Both the position numbers and the translations under genes were made by a program. The notes beneath the pieces are model-generated. The model was not told where the DNA came from and made no database searches. It worked only from the letters and a program-made list of their open reading frames with translations. A DNA stretch of 64,000 nt from Cynocephalus volans (taxonomy: Eukaryota > Chordata > Mammalia > Dermoptera > Cynocephalidae): contig NC_084463.1 in assembly GCF_027409185.1 (NCBI RefSeq), positions 66,945,852 to 67,009,851 on the forward strand. Direction: 5' to 3'. Every line of letters begins with the position of its first letter. Position 1 is the stretch's first letter. This document shows, one piece after another, positions 23,925-35,125 of the stretch.

Positions 23925-24600
23925 TGATTTGTTCTTAGGGGCCTTTGTTACTTTGCCATTCATTTCAGAGTGATCCTTCTCTCTGTCCATTTTAGATTAT
24001 TTTCTTGGTCTTTTTTGTTCAGTAGCACTTACTATTAATAATGTGTCTGGGAATGGGTTTATTTTTATTTGTTCTGCTTCATATATGTTATGCTTCCTGT
24101 ATCACTGCATGATCTTCACCTCTCCTCGTTACCTTTCAGACCTTGTACCTGTCACTCTTCCCTCACTAACTCTGCTCCAGCCACACTAGCCTGTGTCTGT
24201 GGATTCATGTCTTTCACTGATCTCGGAAAATGTTAAGCATTCGTTTCAAGTAATCTCTCTCATCATTTCTCTATTCTCTTGTCTTAGGACTCTAGGTAGA
24301 CATGTATGAGACCTAATTATTCCATATTCCACAATCCTTAGCTTCTTTCATATTTTTCATCTTTTACTGTCTCTGTGCTGCATTTTAAGAAATTTTTCAG
24401 ATCCTCTTGTAATCTGTGTCTATTCTGAATTTAGATTATTTTATTCCAGCAAATGTATTTCTAAAAGCTCTATTTTGAATTTTTTATAGTCTCTTATGGC
24501 TTGCTCATGTAGGACTCTATCTGCTGATTCCTTAATCATTTTATTTATCATTATTTTTATATAATATTTATAACACATTTATATATTATATACCTAATAT
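23925..24600 (-). mobile_element. Old L1 fragment (ORF1 side)
   Basis: Antisense L1-like sequence (ctgtctctgtgctgcatttt, agctctattttgaatttttt, ggcttgctcatgtaggactc). It may belong with 21700-22665. Confidence 0.55.
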
Positions 24601-24682
24601 GAGGGTACTTCAAAAAGTTTGTAGAAAAATAGTATTGAAAGATAATGCAATCTTACCATGAATTTTTTAAAGTACCCTCATT
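24601..24682. mobile_element. Mariner-like MITE, copy 4 (opposite orientation)
   Basis: The inverted ends are the cleanest of the four copies: GAGGGTACTTCAAAAAGTTT and AAGTACCCTC. The core reads AAAGATAATGCAATCTTACC, the reverse complement of the core in the other copies. Confidence 0.75.
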
Positions 24683-25124
24683 CTTGAAGCATCTAAAATC
24701 CATGAAGATCTAAATCTTTTATTTGATCTTTCTGATTACACTCTGGAGGTTGTTCCTCATCCCCCACCCCTATTATAAATTTGGTGATCTTTGATTATAA
24801 AATTATATTTCGTTTATCTTACGCTTTGGAAAACCTAGGGACCTAACATAGGATGCTAACAACACTTTCCTGTAGAGAGTATTTATAGTTGTTCATTTTT
24901 TGGTTTTTGACTTGTTTTTAAAAAGCTAGGGCACTATCACCTTGGAACCCCCCACTCCTACTTCTAATGTCCCAGGTTTAATTTTGGAGGCCTAGATTTT
25001 TTTTTAAGGCCCCTGACTTTGTTGCTGGCCTTCATGGCTGTTATAATTTTTCACCTGCAGATGAGACCTTATGTGTGTACTCACAGATCACTACTCCAGT
25101 TTCAGTAATTTATTTTTTAAAGTT

Positions 25125-25278
25125 TTCTTTAACTTGCTTCTTTTCTTTCTTCCTTCCTTTCTTTTTCTCTGCCTCCCACTCTCCCTTCTTTTTCTTCTTT
25201 CTTCCCTTCTTCCTTCTTCATTTCTTCTTTCCTTTCTTCCTTCTTTCCTCCTTCCTCCTTTTTATTCTTCTTGGTAAT
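25125..25278. repeat. Polypyrimidine (TTCC/TTTC)n tract
   Basis: About 150 bases almost purely C/T on the plus strand, with TTCCTTCC and TTTCTTCC units. Open frames read through it are artefacts. Confidence 0.9.
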
Positions 25279-26890
25279 TCTCTGTATATCCTGCGCACAC
25301 AACAATTTAATGAATATTATGTTTAACGCAGGATCTAATTATTTTGTTACAAATAAGCCCGTCAAAATATCTATTTCACCATAGAGTAGTAAGTGAAAGT
25401 TAATGACTTTTATTTGTTATCGTTGTATCTAAACAGTTATTCACCATAGGGCTTTTTTAATAAAAGCTTTTTCTTGTGGTTTCTTCTACCTTCACGCTGA
25501 AGTTACATGAATATTCACATATATTTTCCTTAGCTCCTTTATAGATAAATTTGTTAAATATTAATGCTTAATACCATGAAATTAGTTTTGGTATATGAAA
25601 TAATGTAATTATCTACCTGTACTTTTTTCTAAATAGCAAATACATTGTTTTAACATTGTGTGCCAAATTCTTACACGTACTTGGAATTATTTCCAGATCT
25701 CTATGTTTTTCCACTGATCTGTTATTCTAATATATGATGAATAAGTAAGCTATGCATATTTTTCTGCCTCCTCATTCTCTTCCACTTTCTAGTCAATTGT
25801 AATCAGATCTCTGCTTCTACCACTTTCATACAATTTCTCTCACCCAGTTTGCAGATTTCCAACATGAGGCACATAACCTGATGCTTACCTCCTCTAGTCT
25901 CTACAGTATTTAACAGTGCTGACACCTCTCTCCTTCTTGAAATAGTTCATGAACTTTTGGACACCAGGAAACCACCTTTTCAGCAACATTTATAGTATCT
26001 TCCACATATCCCTCTGTCAATAGATAGTGGTAAACTCATTGAATGTTGTGGGAAAGTCCTAAATCACCAGTCATCCAAACAGTAATGTCATAATAGTTTG
26101 AAAAACATTTTAAAAGTACAGATACCAGAGCCCTGCTCACAAATATCTTCTGTTTGAGTAGATCTAAGATGGAAATGGGGGATCATAATTTTAAATGTTT
26201 TGTAAGTGACTCTGACAAATATCCAGGTTGTGAATTGTTGATCTAGCCCAATCCTATTATCGCTTAAATGAAAAAATTGAGACAAAATTATCATAAGATT
26301 TTAAAAGTGGGTGGAATGCTGGGCATAATCCAGCCAAACCTCTGATTTTGCAAGCTCTTAATCTGAGGTTCAGAAAGAAAAATGACACTGCAACACAGCT
26401 GCATATTCAGAACTACATCCCATTTACTGAAGCTTGAATACCAAGCAAGTGGATAGAGATCTTCCTAAAATCTTTTGAAGGAGACAGTATTACTATTTTC
26501 ATTTTAGAGATGAAAAAACTGACATCCAGAAAAGTTGGGTAATTTTTTTTTATGACTACTTAATTAGTAAATGAGAGAGCCAAACTCCCAGGTAGTCCAA
26601 CACCAGAGGCTGTGAGCTCACCTGCTCTACTCTCGAAGTCTGCCCAACTCACATCTTCCACTGCTGACTCCTGAATACACACAACAACCCAGATAAAAAT
26701 AAATAAAGCTTTGTTTTCCATCATTGTGCTTTAAGAGAAGATAGAAAAAATCCTAATGAAAGTAGATTATTACAAAAATCATTCCATGACACAGAAGTGG
26801 CAGCAATTCTTTGGGTCACTATTCTACGCAAACATGTCCTCTTTTCAAGTCAAAACTTAAAGTCATAACAAGTGTACATATAGGCGAAAT
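25279..26890. other. Unassigned AT-rich intergenic DNA
   Basis: No gene seen. A MIR-like block (attttagagatgaaaaaact, cagaaaagttgggtaat) lies around 26485-26600. Confidence 0.45.
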
Positions 26891-26894
26891 AAAT

Positions 26895-27080
26895 AAATAT
26901 TCCACCAACATTTATTGAGTCTTTACTAAGGGCCAGAAGCCAGGCTAAGCATTGTTGATATAATAGTGAATAAAACACACATGCTGTCTATCCTGAAAGT
27001 CTTCATCATCTAGTAGAGAAGACAGATAACTAATCAGGCAATTAAACAAGAACGTGAGAACTGCTATTATTGAGGCCCTT
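26895..27080 (-). mobile_element. L2-like fragment
   Basis: caacatttattgagtcttta, then gaataaaacacacatgctgt and ctaatcaggcaattaaacaa: antisense L2 3' region. Confidence 0.65.
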
Positions 27081-27489
27081 ATTTTTTACGTTAGTCTGTA
27101 AAACATACAACAGGAGCAGCTGGAACTGGCAGGATAAGTGAAGCAGGGTTTCTCTTCAGCTGATATCTGAACATTAACATAGAAGAAAAAAAAGGGAGAG
27201 GAACAGCTAACAAGAGTGATGTGGAAAGGCAAATATTATTTAACCATTTAGGAAGCAGCACTGTTCAATAAACAAAATGTATCTACAAAGATGGTAGCCA
27301 GAAGAAAACAAGGGAAATCCCATACACACTGTATAAATTATCAAGTTATTCTTCTACTATGTTTGAAAAACCATGCTGGATATGTCATTCTTATATACAT
27401 TACTGCCTTATATTAAACAAAAATTATCCTGCAAATAAGTTTCTTAGAATTTTCTTATAATTAAGTAAGTAAAATCAGATTATAAATGT

Positions 27490-28340
27490 AATATTAAGTG
27501 CTTGTTCTAGGTCAGGGACTCAAATCTGTTTTAGGTAATAGAGAAACAATATCAAACAAGATACAGCTTCTGCCAATAGACTTAGAGGGGGAGAGATTTG
27601 AGGGGAAAATAAGTTTTTATACAGTGGGACCTGTACCACAACAGGGTAGGCATAGAATGCTATGAGATTATACCCCAAGTTCGTCTAACTTTGTCTTTCT
27701 GTTCAGGAAAGACTTTGCAGAGGTTCTGGGTAATCTCATTCCTGAAGGATGGATAGGCTGAGCAAGGCAAAGAAGAGGATATGAGAGAGTGTTCTAGGCT
27801 GAGGGAAGAACTTGTGGACAAGTGTTCAGGGAAAAAGAATGTGTTGTATTTGGGAAACTACAGGGGTTCACAGCTGGACAGTGCTCTGCTCATACATGGA
27901 CGGCAGGTACAGAGGAGGCACAGCCATCTCATCAGGTAATACTAGGCGAAATGGGTCAAAAGGGGAAATTACAGGGGTTCTCTGTAACAGCAGCACTGAG
28001 TACTGCAAAGCAGGGGTGAGAAGTGATGAGTAAAGGGAGAGGAATCAAGGAAGACACCCCTCTTGGGTTTGAGCAGTTAGACAGGTGATGGTACTGTTCA
28101 CTATGACGGTGATCGCAGGAAGAAGAAAGAGTTCAGTGGGGTTGGATGTGCTGCCATGATAAGGTTAATTGTCACATTGAGTTCAGATGTCTAAGGAGAA
28201 CTCAAATGGAGATGCTAGGCAGTGAAATATGTAGGTCTGAAGTTCAGATGCAAACTCTACCTAAAGTTGTAGATGAAGGGATTCTTTCCAAAATCAGGTG
28301 ACTGTAATCTGTAATAAACTAGTAAATTTATTTGAAAAGA
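27490..28340 (-). mobile_element. L2-like fragment
   Basis: Antisense L2 pattern: acagcttctgccaatagact, tctttctgttcaggaaagac, then ctgagggaagaacttgtgga and a gatgaagggattctttcc end. The short plus frames at 27812-28033 are not genes. Confidence 0.6.
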
Positions 28341-28686
28341 GTTTGAAAATTCCCTCTAAAATATAAGTGGAAAACATTGGAGGAGAAGAGAGAGAGAAAG
28401 GAAGGAAACGAAGAAGGAAAAGAGAAAAGGAGGGAATAAATCTCACATCTATTTGGCCCCAATACACACTTTAATTTACATTAACTTATTGTTTCCAGCT
28501 ACCCTGTAAAACTATAATGACGTCTTTATTTTCCAAAGCTTTCAATGCCGGCCTTTTGATCCCAAATTCATTGATCTTTCTGTTATATCTCACTTCTGTC
28601 TGTGTGAAAAACCTCTGGGGTGTTGTGGGAAGGAGGGGACAAAGGGAAAACCATATTGTCTTCTGACAATTAGTACTGCTCCTAGT

Positions 28687-29607
28687 TCAGAAAAATGTTT
28701 TTCTACTCAAGCTTTTTCTCAGGGCAACCTTAACTTCCTTGTTCCTGAAGCTGTAGATCAGAGGATTGAGCATGGGCACCACAATGGTACAGAAGACTGT
28801 GCACACTTTCCCCTGATTCATACACAAACAGGAGAAGGATGGGGGACATGGACACCCTCGACTTAAAAAAAAAACAGAAACAACAACTGCATGTGAGGTA
28901 CAAGTGCTGAAGGCTTTGGACCTTCCTTCAGTGGAGTGAATATATAGGATGCTGGAGAGGATGAAGTGTAAGAGACAATAATGGTGAGGCTGAGCACACC
29001 ACTGTCAAAGCCCACAACACCAAAACCATCATTTCATTGATGAGAGTTCTGGTGCAAGAGAGCTCCAGGAGGGGAAGGATGTCACACATGTAATGGTTGA
29101 TGGTGTTAGCCTAACAGAAGGTCAGCCTCATCATGCACCCTGTGTGGGCCCAGGCACCTATAAATGCCCCCACATACACAATCACAGTCAGCAGAGAACA
29201 TACCTGAGGAGACATGGTGACCTTATACAGCAGGGGCTTACAGATGGCCACATAGCAATCATAGGCCATCACTGTCAACACATACCACTCTGCACTGACA
29301 AAGAAGCAGTAGAAAAAGAGCTAAGTCATGCATCCTGCATAGGAGATGGTGTTCATCTTTGACACAAAGTTTACCAACAGTTATGGAGTAATAACAGAAG
29401 ATCAATAAAGGATAATTTAAAGAGGAAGTAGTACATGGGAGTGTGAAGGTTAGAATCCAGTCCAGTTAGAAAAACCAACCCAGGTTTCCTGACAGTGACT
29501 ACACGGATTCCTAGGTAGAGGAAGAAGAGAGGGAACTGGATCCCTGAATATTCTGTTAGATACACAAGAGTAAACTAAATGATGAAGGAACTGTTTCCAA
29601 TGTCCAT
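28687..29607 (-). pseudogene. Olfactory receptor pseudogene (family 8-like)
   Basis: The relic spans 921 nt, close to the roughly 310 codons of an intact class II odorant receptor, a seven-transmembrane GPCR encoded in one exon. Reading the minus strand from ATG at 29607: MDIGNSSFI, a stop, then QFPLFFLYLGI (TM1) and LHTPMYYFLFKLSFIDL (TM2 start). Further on come MAYD with cysteine replacing the DRY arginine (DCYVAICKP), TINHYMCDILPLLELSC (EC2), KAFSTC (TM6 start) and PMLNPLIYSFRN (TM7), ending KTFF stop at 28687. In-frame stops replace residues after TM1's start, in ACMT*LFF and in FC*ANTINHY, and several frameshifts break TM2-3, TM5 and TM6-7. No neighbouring receptor genes are visible, so it is an isolated relic. 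The family 8 assignment is from the N-terminal and TM2 wording and is likely, not certain. Confidence 0.92.
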
Positions 29608-31175
29608 TCTCTTCCAGTGGGATCTGAAAGATAGGACAGTACAGTCATATTTGAGACAGAACCCAGATTTACCATGCAATGCCATGCCCAATCCCTTCTG
29701 AAGCCAAGAAGCCAAAGGCTCTGCTGAGGTTTAACTATCTGATAGAAAACTGGAGATCTGGCACTGCTCGTACAATAAAGACAGGTGCATGGGAGGCATC
29801 GGCATAATGAAAGCATATGGGAGAAATTTGTCCAGGGGAGGAAATGCAGTGATTTCTCATCTTTTCTCTGACTCAATGTGTCACTAACACTTATTCCACT
29901 TTATGCTTGTCAAACTTCATAAGCCATACTCAGGCTACCTGTGCTGACCACCAGCCCATTCTGGATGCAGTGTAGGGTGGAGACCATGAGCACCATGTTC
30001 ATGGCAGAATTAAGGAATCAGAGACGCACAGAGGTCCTTTGGCTTCTGAAGTACATACAGCAAGAAAGTTACTGTCAGCAATAGAACCTTGGTCTCTTTC
30101 ACAGGAAATTCTATAAGGAGCAGAAAGAATGGAGGCACTACAAACCGAATCATCTCAGCAGTACTTTTGATGTCTACTTTTCTCCTGCACAGACCATTTA
30201 ATTATCTGTAACTCAGGGTCAGAGCTGCAGAAAGAGAAAGAGTCCATGGAAGGACATAAAAACATAAAGATTCAATGCTCATCCTCCTTCTGCCTAGAGG
30301 CATCAGAACTGTCCTTGTGTTTTTTCCTCCACCTTTGTTCTCCAAAGAGAAATAGCTTTGCTGCTGCAGAAGGTTAGTTCTGAACTAAAACCCTCCTTTT
30401 GTGCAGAGAGGCTCAGCACATTTATAAATCTGTCTTTGACTCACTCAGAAAATCAATCAAATAAAGATCATGGTTTTCAATTATGAATTTGCCAGGCAGT
30501 GATCATTAAACTACAAAAAAAGGAATCCAAACAGTTCTTTTATTTCCAACAAAATAACATGTAGCATCGTGTAAATTATTTTATTTTGAGCTTCAAGGTC
30601 TTGGGGATTTGATACACAGGCTTTCCCAGGACCCTCTCCATCACTCAAATCTTTTAGGAAAGACAGATTTAAGAAACTTTATACACTCATGAAGATGCTT
30701 TTACCCTGGTGTCTTTGGAGACAATATTCAACTCAGATTTTCACATCAGGGATTGTACATTCCTCAGGGCAGAGAAGGTAGAAATTTTCCCTTCACTTCT
30801 ATTTCTCCCAGTTCTTCTTTGATTAGATAAAATTGTTCACAGAGAGCTAATGACATTTAAAATACCTCTCAAAATATTACATGTACATACATATCCTCCC
30901 ACACATGTATTACAATATGACATATATGATCATATGATGCATAATACCTTATATCTTTTAAAACAAATCACTTCCTTTTCCTTTTTCGCTCAGCACTCCC
31001 CTTCTTTCTTCAGCTCCCTTCAAACTCATCATCCCCAGTTATTCGTGGTTATAACCTAGCACACACCTTCTCATATTTTACTACTTACTCACATAACCAA
31101 ATATTATAGGGGCTTTACACTTGACTTACAAAGTACTTATTTTATTTACCTCTTTCTTTTGTCAATTAAAAATAC
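29608..31175. other. Unassigned sequence 5' of the receptor pseudogene
   Basis: Moderately GC-balanced DNA on the upstream side of the pseudogene. It may hold its old 5' untranslated exon region. A minus-strand open frame at 29556-29876 overlaps the receptor in another frame and matches nothing I know. Confidence 0.4.
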
Positions 31176-31179
31176 TTTG

Positions 31180-31790
31180 CTGAAATATCTCCAATATTCT
31201 GTGTTGTAGATATAACTTACCCAACCACTCCATGTTAATAAATTCGTTATTTTACCAGTTTTTAATCACCGAAATCAATGCTGAAATAATCATCATGTGA
31301 ATACACCTTGATATACCAGTACTTTTATTTCAATGAGATAAATTCACAGAATGTTGTATTTCAGTTTATTCTTTTTGTAAAAGCTATAATCACATCTCCA
31401 CGGGCAATGTATGAAACTTTCTTTTCTTCTCCCAACCGAAGTGGTATTGGTGTTTATAGCTGTGACAGTCTGATAAGCGTAAAGTGATGTATCACAGTTA
31501 CTTTAAATTTCATTCTATTACTGAGCTTGAGCATCTTTTCATAAATTTGTAAACCTTTTGAAATTGCTTTTCTGACTTACCTATTTATGTCCTTTCCCCA
31601 TTTCTATGCGGTTGTTTTCTCTCTTCCTGACCAATTGAGGAATACAGTGAATACTAATCTTCTGTACGTTACCTGCATTGAAGCTATATAATTCGTCCTA
31701 ATCCACTATTAGTCCACTGATTGCTTAAAGTATCTTTTGCCAAACAAAAGTTTTAAAACTTTACACAGTCAAATATGTCTATTTGAATAT
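31180..31790 (-). mobile_element. Old L1/HAL1 fragment
   Basis: Antisense LINE-like sequence (ctgtgacagtctgataagcg, gagcatcttttcataaattt, tatttatgtcctttccccat). Confidence 0.65.
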
Positions 31791-32340
31791 ACATAATATA
31801 TACAGATTAGCCCCATATATCACCGCTCTGATACCACCACTTGGACTTGAGAGATGACTGTCTCTTAACTTGCATCACTACAAAGCGCTGAGGATTAGAT
31901 CCCTGCGCCATCCATTACCCGTCCCAGTCTGAGGCAGAGTTTCCCACAGCCCAGAAACCCCGGTTACATTGTCCTGGGGGTGTGGGTGGGACACCCGGAC
32001 AGCCCCACCTGCCCCAGTTTAGCCGCCTGGGCAATGGGTTTCAGCCAAAATGAAAAAGGGGGGTGGTGGTTGGGCCTCCCAGAAATGCAATGACCCCCTC
32101 ATAAAATTCCCGGGGGCAGACGGGCGCAGGGCCCGGCAAGGAGGACCCGCAGGCGCGGAGCCTCGGCGAGTGGACTGCAAGGGGCTCTCCTGGGCTGCCT
32201 GGGAAGGCGCCGTCCCCCACACGCGCTGCCGCGCGGCCGCTGCCCAGTGACCGGCGAGGCGGGCTGTCCTGCCACCATCCGCCCTGCTGGGCTCCCGGCG
32301 CTCCCCGCCACCGCGCCCTCGCCACCGCGTCCCCTGCCGC

Positions 32341-32407
32341 CCCGGCCCGCCAGGCCCCGGGGTCACGCTCCACCGCCTCCCCTTATCCGGCCCCAGCACC
32401 CGCCGCC
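32341..32407 (+). repeat. 67-bp direct repeat, copy A
   Basis: cccggcccgccaggccccgg through the block containing ccttatccggccccagcacc. It is repeated at 32526-32592 with a single T-to-C difference and a 185-bp offset. Confidence 0.95.
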
Positions 32408-32525
32408 GCAGCAGCCCGGGGCAGACATGGCGGCCAGCGCCAGGCTCCTCCTGCCCGGAGGAGGGCGCCGGGTCTCTCGGCCTGCGCCGGCATCACCGCC
32501 GCCCCGCCCCGCCACACTCGCAGCC

Positions 32526-32592
32526 CCCGGCCCGCCAGGCCCCGGGGTCACGCCCCACCGCCTCCCCTTATCCGGCCCCAGCACCCGCCGCC
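32526..32592 (+). repeat. 67-bp direct repeat, copy B
   Basis: Second copy of 32341-32407, one mismatch at 32558 (C for T). Sequences outside the 67 bp diverge quickly. Confidence 0.95.
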
Positions 32593-32984
32593 CCGCCCCG
32601 GACACCCGGACCCTCCCGAGGCACCCCGCGTCTCCCTTCGCCTTGGCCGGACACTACTGCCCTCGCCGCGGCCCTACCTCCTGGGTCCGCCTCAGCCGCC
32701 CGGTCCCGCGCGCTCGTCCCGCACTCGGTCGGAGGAGCCTGCATGCGCCCGCCGGCCCGGCCCGAGCCCAGGAGACGTCCGAGCTCCCCGCTTCCAGGCG
32801 GAGTGGAGCCCGGCTCTCAGGAAGAGGTGGGGACCGCAGGGCACCGTGGAGACCCCAGCGCGGGGCGGGGAGGACTAGTTAGGAAAGCCGCCCCTTTCTC
32901 ACCTCCAAAGGTGAGGCAGGGTCTCCCACTGGCTTCGCTCCCACCTACCAGTAATTCCTTTTAAATAGCGCAGTAAATAAACGA

Positions 32985-33414
32985 AATGCCTGGGAATAAA
33001 CTAAAGATGTGAATGATGTCTACAATAAAAACTATGAAACACTGACGAAAGAGATGAACACACAAGGTCGTAGACACCCCCAAGTTCACGGGTTCAAAGA
33101 ATTAATGTCATTAAAATGTCTACGCTACACACAGTGATCTAGAGATTCAAAACAATCCCTATGACAATACTAATGAACTTTTTTTCACAGAAATAGAAAA
33201 AAACAATTCTAAAATTTGTATGGAACCACAGCACACCCCAAATAGACAAAGCAATTTGAACAAAAAGAACAAAGCTGAAGGCATCTCATTACCTGACCTC
33301 AAAATATGCTATGAAGCTATAGAAATTAAAATGGTATGGTATGAGCATATGAAAAAATACTCAACGTCACTAATCATCAGGAAATTACAATTCAAAACCA
33401 CAATGAGACATCTC
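32985..33414 (+). mobile_element. L1 ORF2 fragment, segment 1 (internally deleted)
   Basis: Plus-strand L1 reverse-transcriptase C-terminal region: aatgcctgggaataaactaa, then the frame 33220-33456 with IEIKMVWYE. It jumps directly to HMKKYSTSLIIRKLQF, skipping roughly 160 residues normally between them. It continues at 34237 after an LTR insertion. Confidence 0.85.
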
Positions 33415-34236
33415 TTTGTTACTGTCAACAGGCTAAGGCTTGCCCTCTCACACTAAACAAATGACCCAAAAGTCTAAAAGTTGGTGGTAGCATTGGAAGC
33501 TTTATTCAGATAACCAGCATCTGGGAGGAGACCAGGCTGAATTCATCCTGCCTTCTTATGCTTGTTCTGGGGGTTGTAAAGGGGAAGAGGTGGGAAGGTG
33601 AGGTAAAGGTTTGTCCTGCAGACAGAGAGGGAGGCTGGTCACCGGATCAGCAGATTCAGATGTCAGGGTCCCATGATGGACTGGGTGCTTTGGCATCATG
33701 GAGTCTGCAATTGATGGACTGGTCAGCTTCAAACCCTTGACATTACCTCAGGAGTCCTCATCTCCTAGGGAGAGCTCAATGACTATAACCTCAGTCAAGC
33801 ATCACTGGAACATAAAAACGCCTGACTCATACCTCTAACTAACGTGGATGCAATTTTTCTTTAAGCAAGAAAGTGAGCTAATAATCAGCTAGGGTGCTTT
33901 GCCTTTCTCTTGGAATTCCTTTCTTTGCAATTGATTGGGAAAGGTAAGAAAAACGAGAAAACTTAGTCTCAATTCCTAATTTTAGGTGCACAACATCTAA
34001 AGTAAATCAGCATAAGAAGGTGTAATGGGAAATGAACAGAAATAAACTTTTGAGAAGGATTCTTTGGGGCATGATTTCATCCCCGGGGCAGTTTTAGCCA
34101 TACGGTCAGTTTCTCAATTCTTCTGCTAATCTCTAGAAATAGATGATTATCACTTTCTAAGTTAATGACTCACTGAAATTTTCTGTTTGGTCGTAGTTAT
34201 CCCAAAGATGGCAGTTCTCTGGCTAAGGTCCCTTTC
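33415..34236 (-). mobile_element. Solo LTR inserted in L1 (minus orientation)
   Basis: The L1 reading is interrupted between cacaatgagacatctc and acctcaccccagatagactg. The insert ends are TG/CA-like (TGTTAC at 33418 and TTTCA at 34232-34236). A minus-strand polyadenylation signal, CTGAATAAAGCTTCC, is visible near 33500. atctc/acctc may be a 5-bp target duplication with one change. The retroviral LTR nature is inferred, and I could not name the family. Confidence 0.65.
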
Positions 34237-34506
34237 AACCTCACCCCAGATAGACTGGTTATTCACCAAAAGACTAAAAATAATGTTGTTGAGGGTGCAG
34301 AGAATGGGGAAATCTTATACACTATTGGTGGGAGTGTAAATTGCTACAGCCTTTATGGACAACAGGATGGCGGTTCCTCAAAAAATAAAAAATAGAACTA
34401 CCTTATGATCAACAATCTCAGTACTGAATATATATCCAAATAAAATAAAATAAATGTGTCAAAAATATATCTGCACTCCCATGCTCATTGTAGTACTGTT
34501 CACAAC
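34237..34506 (+). mobile_element. L1 fragment, segment 2
   Basis: Continues the L1 with acctcaccccagatagactg, ggtgggagtgtaaattgcta, and gcactcccatgctcattgta. Confidence 0.85.
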
Positions 34507-35125
34507 TGTGGAGGACACCAACATTAATAAAGCAAATGTATTTCACAGGGTCTAACTTATAGCTTTGTGGGGCCACAGCCCTGTAGTTTTAGCAAAGCCA
34601 AACCCAGTAGTTTAAGGTACAGCCTAACTTTTTAGTATTGAACATAGTAATGCTAAGCTTGGTGAAAACAGAAAACTTTCCCAGGACTAAAGTCTCTGTT
34701 GTAGATAAAAAAAAATTGTAACAGCAAAAATGCTTGCTCTAAGGGCAGTCATCCTTGGTGCAGCTAAACCTAATGATGGGAAAGTATTTGAGCTAAAGGC
34801 TTCAAGGTTGATGGTTGGGGGATGTTTCACATCTTGCCTCTGGCTGTTTCTTTGAGTTTCTTAAGGAACTAAGTGTTGCCATGACAATTATCTCATTGTT
34901 CTTTTTGTAACCACCAGTGTTCTTTTTCTGTAACTTTCTTGCCTGGACAATAAAAACTGAGAGAAAACCTAATTTGGGGTTAATTTCCTAGGAATCCTTC
35001 TCTCTTGAAGGAATTGTTCCTGGGATTAACCCTTTTGAGCATCTCACTGCTCTGGAGAAATGGGCTTTGAGTAATCCCGGCTTTGAGTAATTCTTTGCTT
35101 CTCCATCACCCTGGGAGAGGTGACA
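34507..35125 (+). mobile_element. Solo LTR with 6-bp target duplication, inserted in L1
   Basis: A 619-bp insert begins TGTGGAGGACACC and ends GGTGACA. It is flanked by CACAAC (34501-34506) and CACAAT (35126-35131). A polyadenylation signal is visible at gcctggacaataaaaactga (about 34942-34961). No internal retroviral genes remain. This is an endogenous retroviral LTR, family not named. Confidence 0.8.

Larger units (their letters stand above)
32000..32965. promoter_or_regulatory. Orphan CpG island with internal direct repeat
   Basis: Very GC- and CpG-rich DNA (NotI-like gcggccgc at 32233) is bounded by AT-rich sequence on the left and an L1 on the right. It lies about 11 kb 5' of DDX10. It contains GGCGG/CCGCC-type Sp1-like sites and a 67-bp duplication. 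Long frames on both strands here (for example 32247-32882) have a proline/arginine/alanine composition expected of translated CpG islands, and I do not count them as genes. It may be a promoter or enhancer of an unannotated transcript (inference). Confidence 0.75.

Noticed and set aside
25071-25326. Hydrophobic frames of 68 and 83 codons resembling membrane proteins
   Set aside because: Phenylalanine, leucine and serine come from reading a polypyrimidine tract.
27812-28033. Two overlapping plus-strand frames of 65-73 codons
   Set aside because: They lie in an antisense L2-like fragment, with no recognisable protein.
29556-29876. 106-codon minus-strand frame upstream of the receptor pseudogene
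   Set aside because: It overlaps the receptor's first codons in another frame and shows no family resemblance. The composition looks like chance.
32247-32882. 211-codon plus-strand frame in the CpG island
   Set aside because: Proline/arginine/alanine-rich with a repeated segment from the 67-bp duplication. Other frames are open over the same span, as expected by chance at this GC content.
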